From assembly GCA_014055495.1 (NCBI GenBank), contig WIAG01000004.1, forward strand, positions 1-64,000: a stretch of DNA of 64,000 nucleotides, in the 5' to 3' direction. The stretch comes from Nitrospira sp. CR1.2 (GTDB taxonomy: Bacteria > Nitrospirota > Nitrospiria > Nitrospirales > Nitrospiraceae). The notes under the pieces were generated by a model. That model was given only the letters and a program-made list of their open reading frames with translations, was not told the origin of the DNA and searched no databases. Positions 62,849-64,000 of this stretch are shown piece by piece. A program made the translations under genes and the position numbers. Position 1 is the first letter of the stretch. Every line of letters begins with the position of its first letter.

Positions 62849-64000
62849 CTAGGGAACAGGGACAACCGGAGCCAGTGGGGCTTCCGAAGCGGTTTTCCCC
62901 TGATTTTGGTTTTCCTGCGAGAGGCGCCTCAAGATGCCCTTGGCCCGCTCTTCCAGGCGCTCGGCCTCGCCGGACCGCTGCCTGCGCCTCAGGAGCGAGG
63001 CATAACTCTTCAAGGTCTTTACATAGGCATCCCGATCATACCCCACTGATTGTTCGTAGATGCCCATCGCCTGCTTGTATAGGTCTTCCGATTGGTCCAG
63101 TCTGCTTTGTGATTGATAGAGCGACGCGAGATTTTTCAGTTCCCCGGCCACCTGAGGGTGATCGGCTCCCTGCTGCTTCTCACGTATGGCGATGGCCTGC
63201 TGAAACAACGGCTCGGCTTGGGAATAGAGCCCTTGCAGCTCATACAACTGTCCAAGCCGGCTCATGGCGTCCGCCGTATCGACATGTTCAGTCCCGATCG
63301 ATTTCCGAAAAATACTGACGGCACGCTGATACAGCACCTCAGCCTGGGGATACTGATTTTGCGCCCGATAGGTGTCCGCCAAATTCTCGAGATTCCTGGC
63401 TACAATCGGATGATTCGGTCCGAACGCCTTTTCATGGATGGTCAGCGTGCGCTGGTACAAGGGCATCGCCCGGGGATGCTGCCCCTGCGCCTGGTAGAGT
63501 TTCGCCAAATTATCTCTCGTGATCGCCGTGAGACTGTGTTCCGGCCCCAACTGCCGTTCGAGAATCTCCAGCGCACGCTGCAACACCGGCTCCGCATCGG
63601 CGAAGCGATGTTGGTCTTGATAGACCACGGCAATATTGTTGAGACTCTCCGCCGTCTTACTATGATCGATCCCGAACACCTTCTCTCGAATTTCCCGGGC
63701 ACGTTGATGGAGCGCCTCCGCCTGCGTGTACAGCCCCTGGAGCCGATAGAGCTCGCCCAGATCGGTCAAACTCGCCGCCGTCTCCGCATGGGCAGGGCCA
63801 TAGACCCGTTCCCGGATCGCCAACGCCTCCTGAAACAGCGCTTCAGCGCGAGGATAGCGGCCCAGCTCACGGTTCACCTCGCCTAATTGGCTCAGGGTTT
63901 CAGCCAGGCGTTTTCCTTGCGGGTCCAACACTTCGGCCTCTTTACGGGCCGAGACAAACAACTCTTCCGCATGTGTGTAGTCCCCGGAGCGCATCGCGTG
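62849..64000 (-). CDS. kinesin-light-chain-type TPR protein, N-terminus outside the window
   Basis: At least 383 residues with about eight tetratricopeptide repeats of the TPR_12 (kinesin light chain) type, each 42 residues and reading like LADTYRAQNQYPQAEVLYQR. The frame is open at the right edge and the first visible residues are the middle of a repeat, so the start and possibly an enzymatic or NB-ARC domain lie outside. A charged Arg/Gln/Glu tail ends the protein. Such arrays bind partner proteins. The next gene on this strand lies about 285 bp downstream. Confidence 0.85.
   Translation of the reverse strand, partial: HAMRSGDYTHAEELFVSARKEAEVLDPQGKRLAETLSQLGEVNRELGRYPRAEALFQEALAIRERVYGPAHAETAASLTDLGELYRLQGLYTQAEALHQRAREIREKVFGIDHSKTAESLNNIAVVYQDQHRFADAEPVLQRALEILERQLGPEHSLTAITRDNLAKLYQAQGQHPRAMPLYQRTLTIHEKAFGPNHPIVARNLENLADTYRAQNQYPQAEVLYQRAVSIFRKSIGTEHVDTADAMSRLGQLYELQGLYSQAEPLFQQAIAIREKQQGADHPQVAGELKNLASLYQSQSRLDQSEDLYKQAMGIYEQSVGYDRDAYVKTLKSYASLLRRRQRSGEAERLEERAKGILRRLSQENQNQGKTASEAPLAPVVPVP

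Noticed and set aside
1..64000. CRISPR arrays, rRNA genes and complete insertion sequences
   Set aside because: No regularly spaced direct repeats, no rRNA-like conserved stretches and no transposase reading frame were seen in the window.

Overview
The window is high-GC bacterial DNA with densely packed genes on both strands. Several things point to Nitrospirota, most likely a Nitrospira-like nitrite oxidiser or comammox relative: a SmbP-type His-rich metal-binding protein, a pentaheme cytochrome c, sigma-54 regulators with sigma-54 promoters, many small conserved zinc-ribbon, DUF2934 and TPR proteins, and several families of short intergenic repeats. This assignment is inferred from gene content. 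No rRNA or tRNA gene and no CRISPR array was found.

Layout. 0-5.3 kb: end of a TolC duct, a CPBP membrane protein, an RNase Z-like hydrolase, a DUF3147 protein, then a Tat-exported polyphenol oxidase of plant-like type with an exported partner. 5.6-8.8 kb: an HxlR regulator divergent from a glutaredoxin-like protein; a relic-looking integron cassette (attC-like site plus a PD-(D/E)xK-like gene); arylamine N-acetyltransferase. 8.9-17 kb: a UvrA-family ATPase, YqgE, a nitrilase-family amidase, SmbP, a rhodanese, a pentaheme cytochrome overlapping a histone-deacetylase-like gene. 17-23 kb: TPR protein, oligoendopeptidase F, and a run of small minus-strand genes including a receiver-only regulator and an SPFH lipoprotein.

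22.8-23.9 kb carries two sigma-54 promoters, each with an upstream TTTCGCAC-type palindrome. One faces a DUF488 gene; the other faces an unannotated 33-residue membrane miniprotein. 24-30 kb is gltBD (ammonia assimilation). 30-38 kb has a polyprenyl diphosphate synthase, DUF1015, an NtrC-type activator with an atypical GAFTSA loop, an AmgK/MurU-like cell-wall recycling pair, and an aldo/keto reductase. 38-43.4 kb has a GH57 glycosidase, a GalT-type uridylyltransferase, and a TtuB-like sulfur carrier followed by a TtuA-like tRNA thiolase.

43.4-48 kb is the most unusual part: a secreted fibronectin-III protein, two gene relics joined head to head, a DUF2235 alpha/beta hydrolase, and a protein with a Cry delta-endotoxin pore domain fused to a jacalin-like beta-prism. 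48-52.6 kb is a complete sugar ABC transporter whose ATPase gene is separated from the permeases by a dispersed repeat. 52.7-64 kb has a DnaJ-like chaperone, MarC, Spy-like and PepSY-like periplasmic proteins, dihydroxy-acid dehydratase, polyphosphate kinase, two DksA-type zinc-finger proteins and a long TPR protein running off the right edge.

Three kinds of short repeat occupy intergenic space: a mosaic palindromic element (34.3, 46.0-46.3 and 51.3-51.5 kb), heptanucleotide-phased repeats (35.1, 40.8 and 42.4 kb) and a CGTGAAGCGTATCTCGT-like repeat (11.7, 11.8, 17.0, 17.5 and 25.5 kb). Several genes have a -10 box only 5-9 nt before the start codon and look leaderless.
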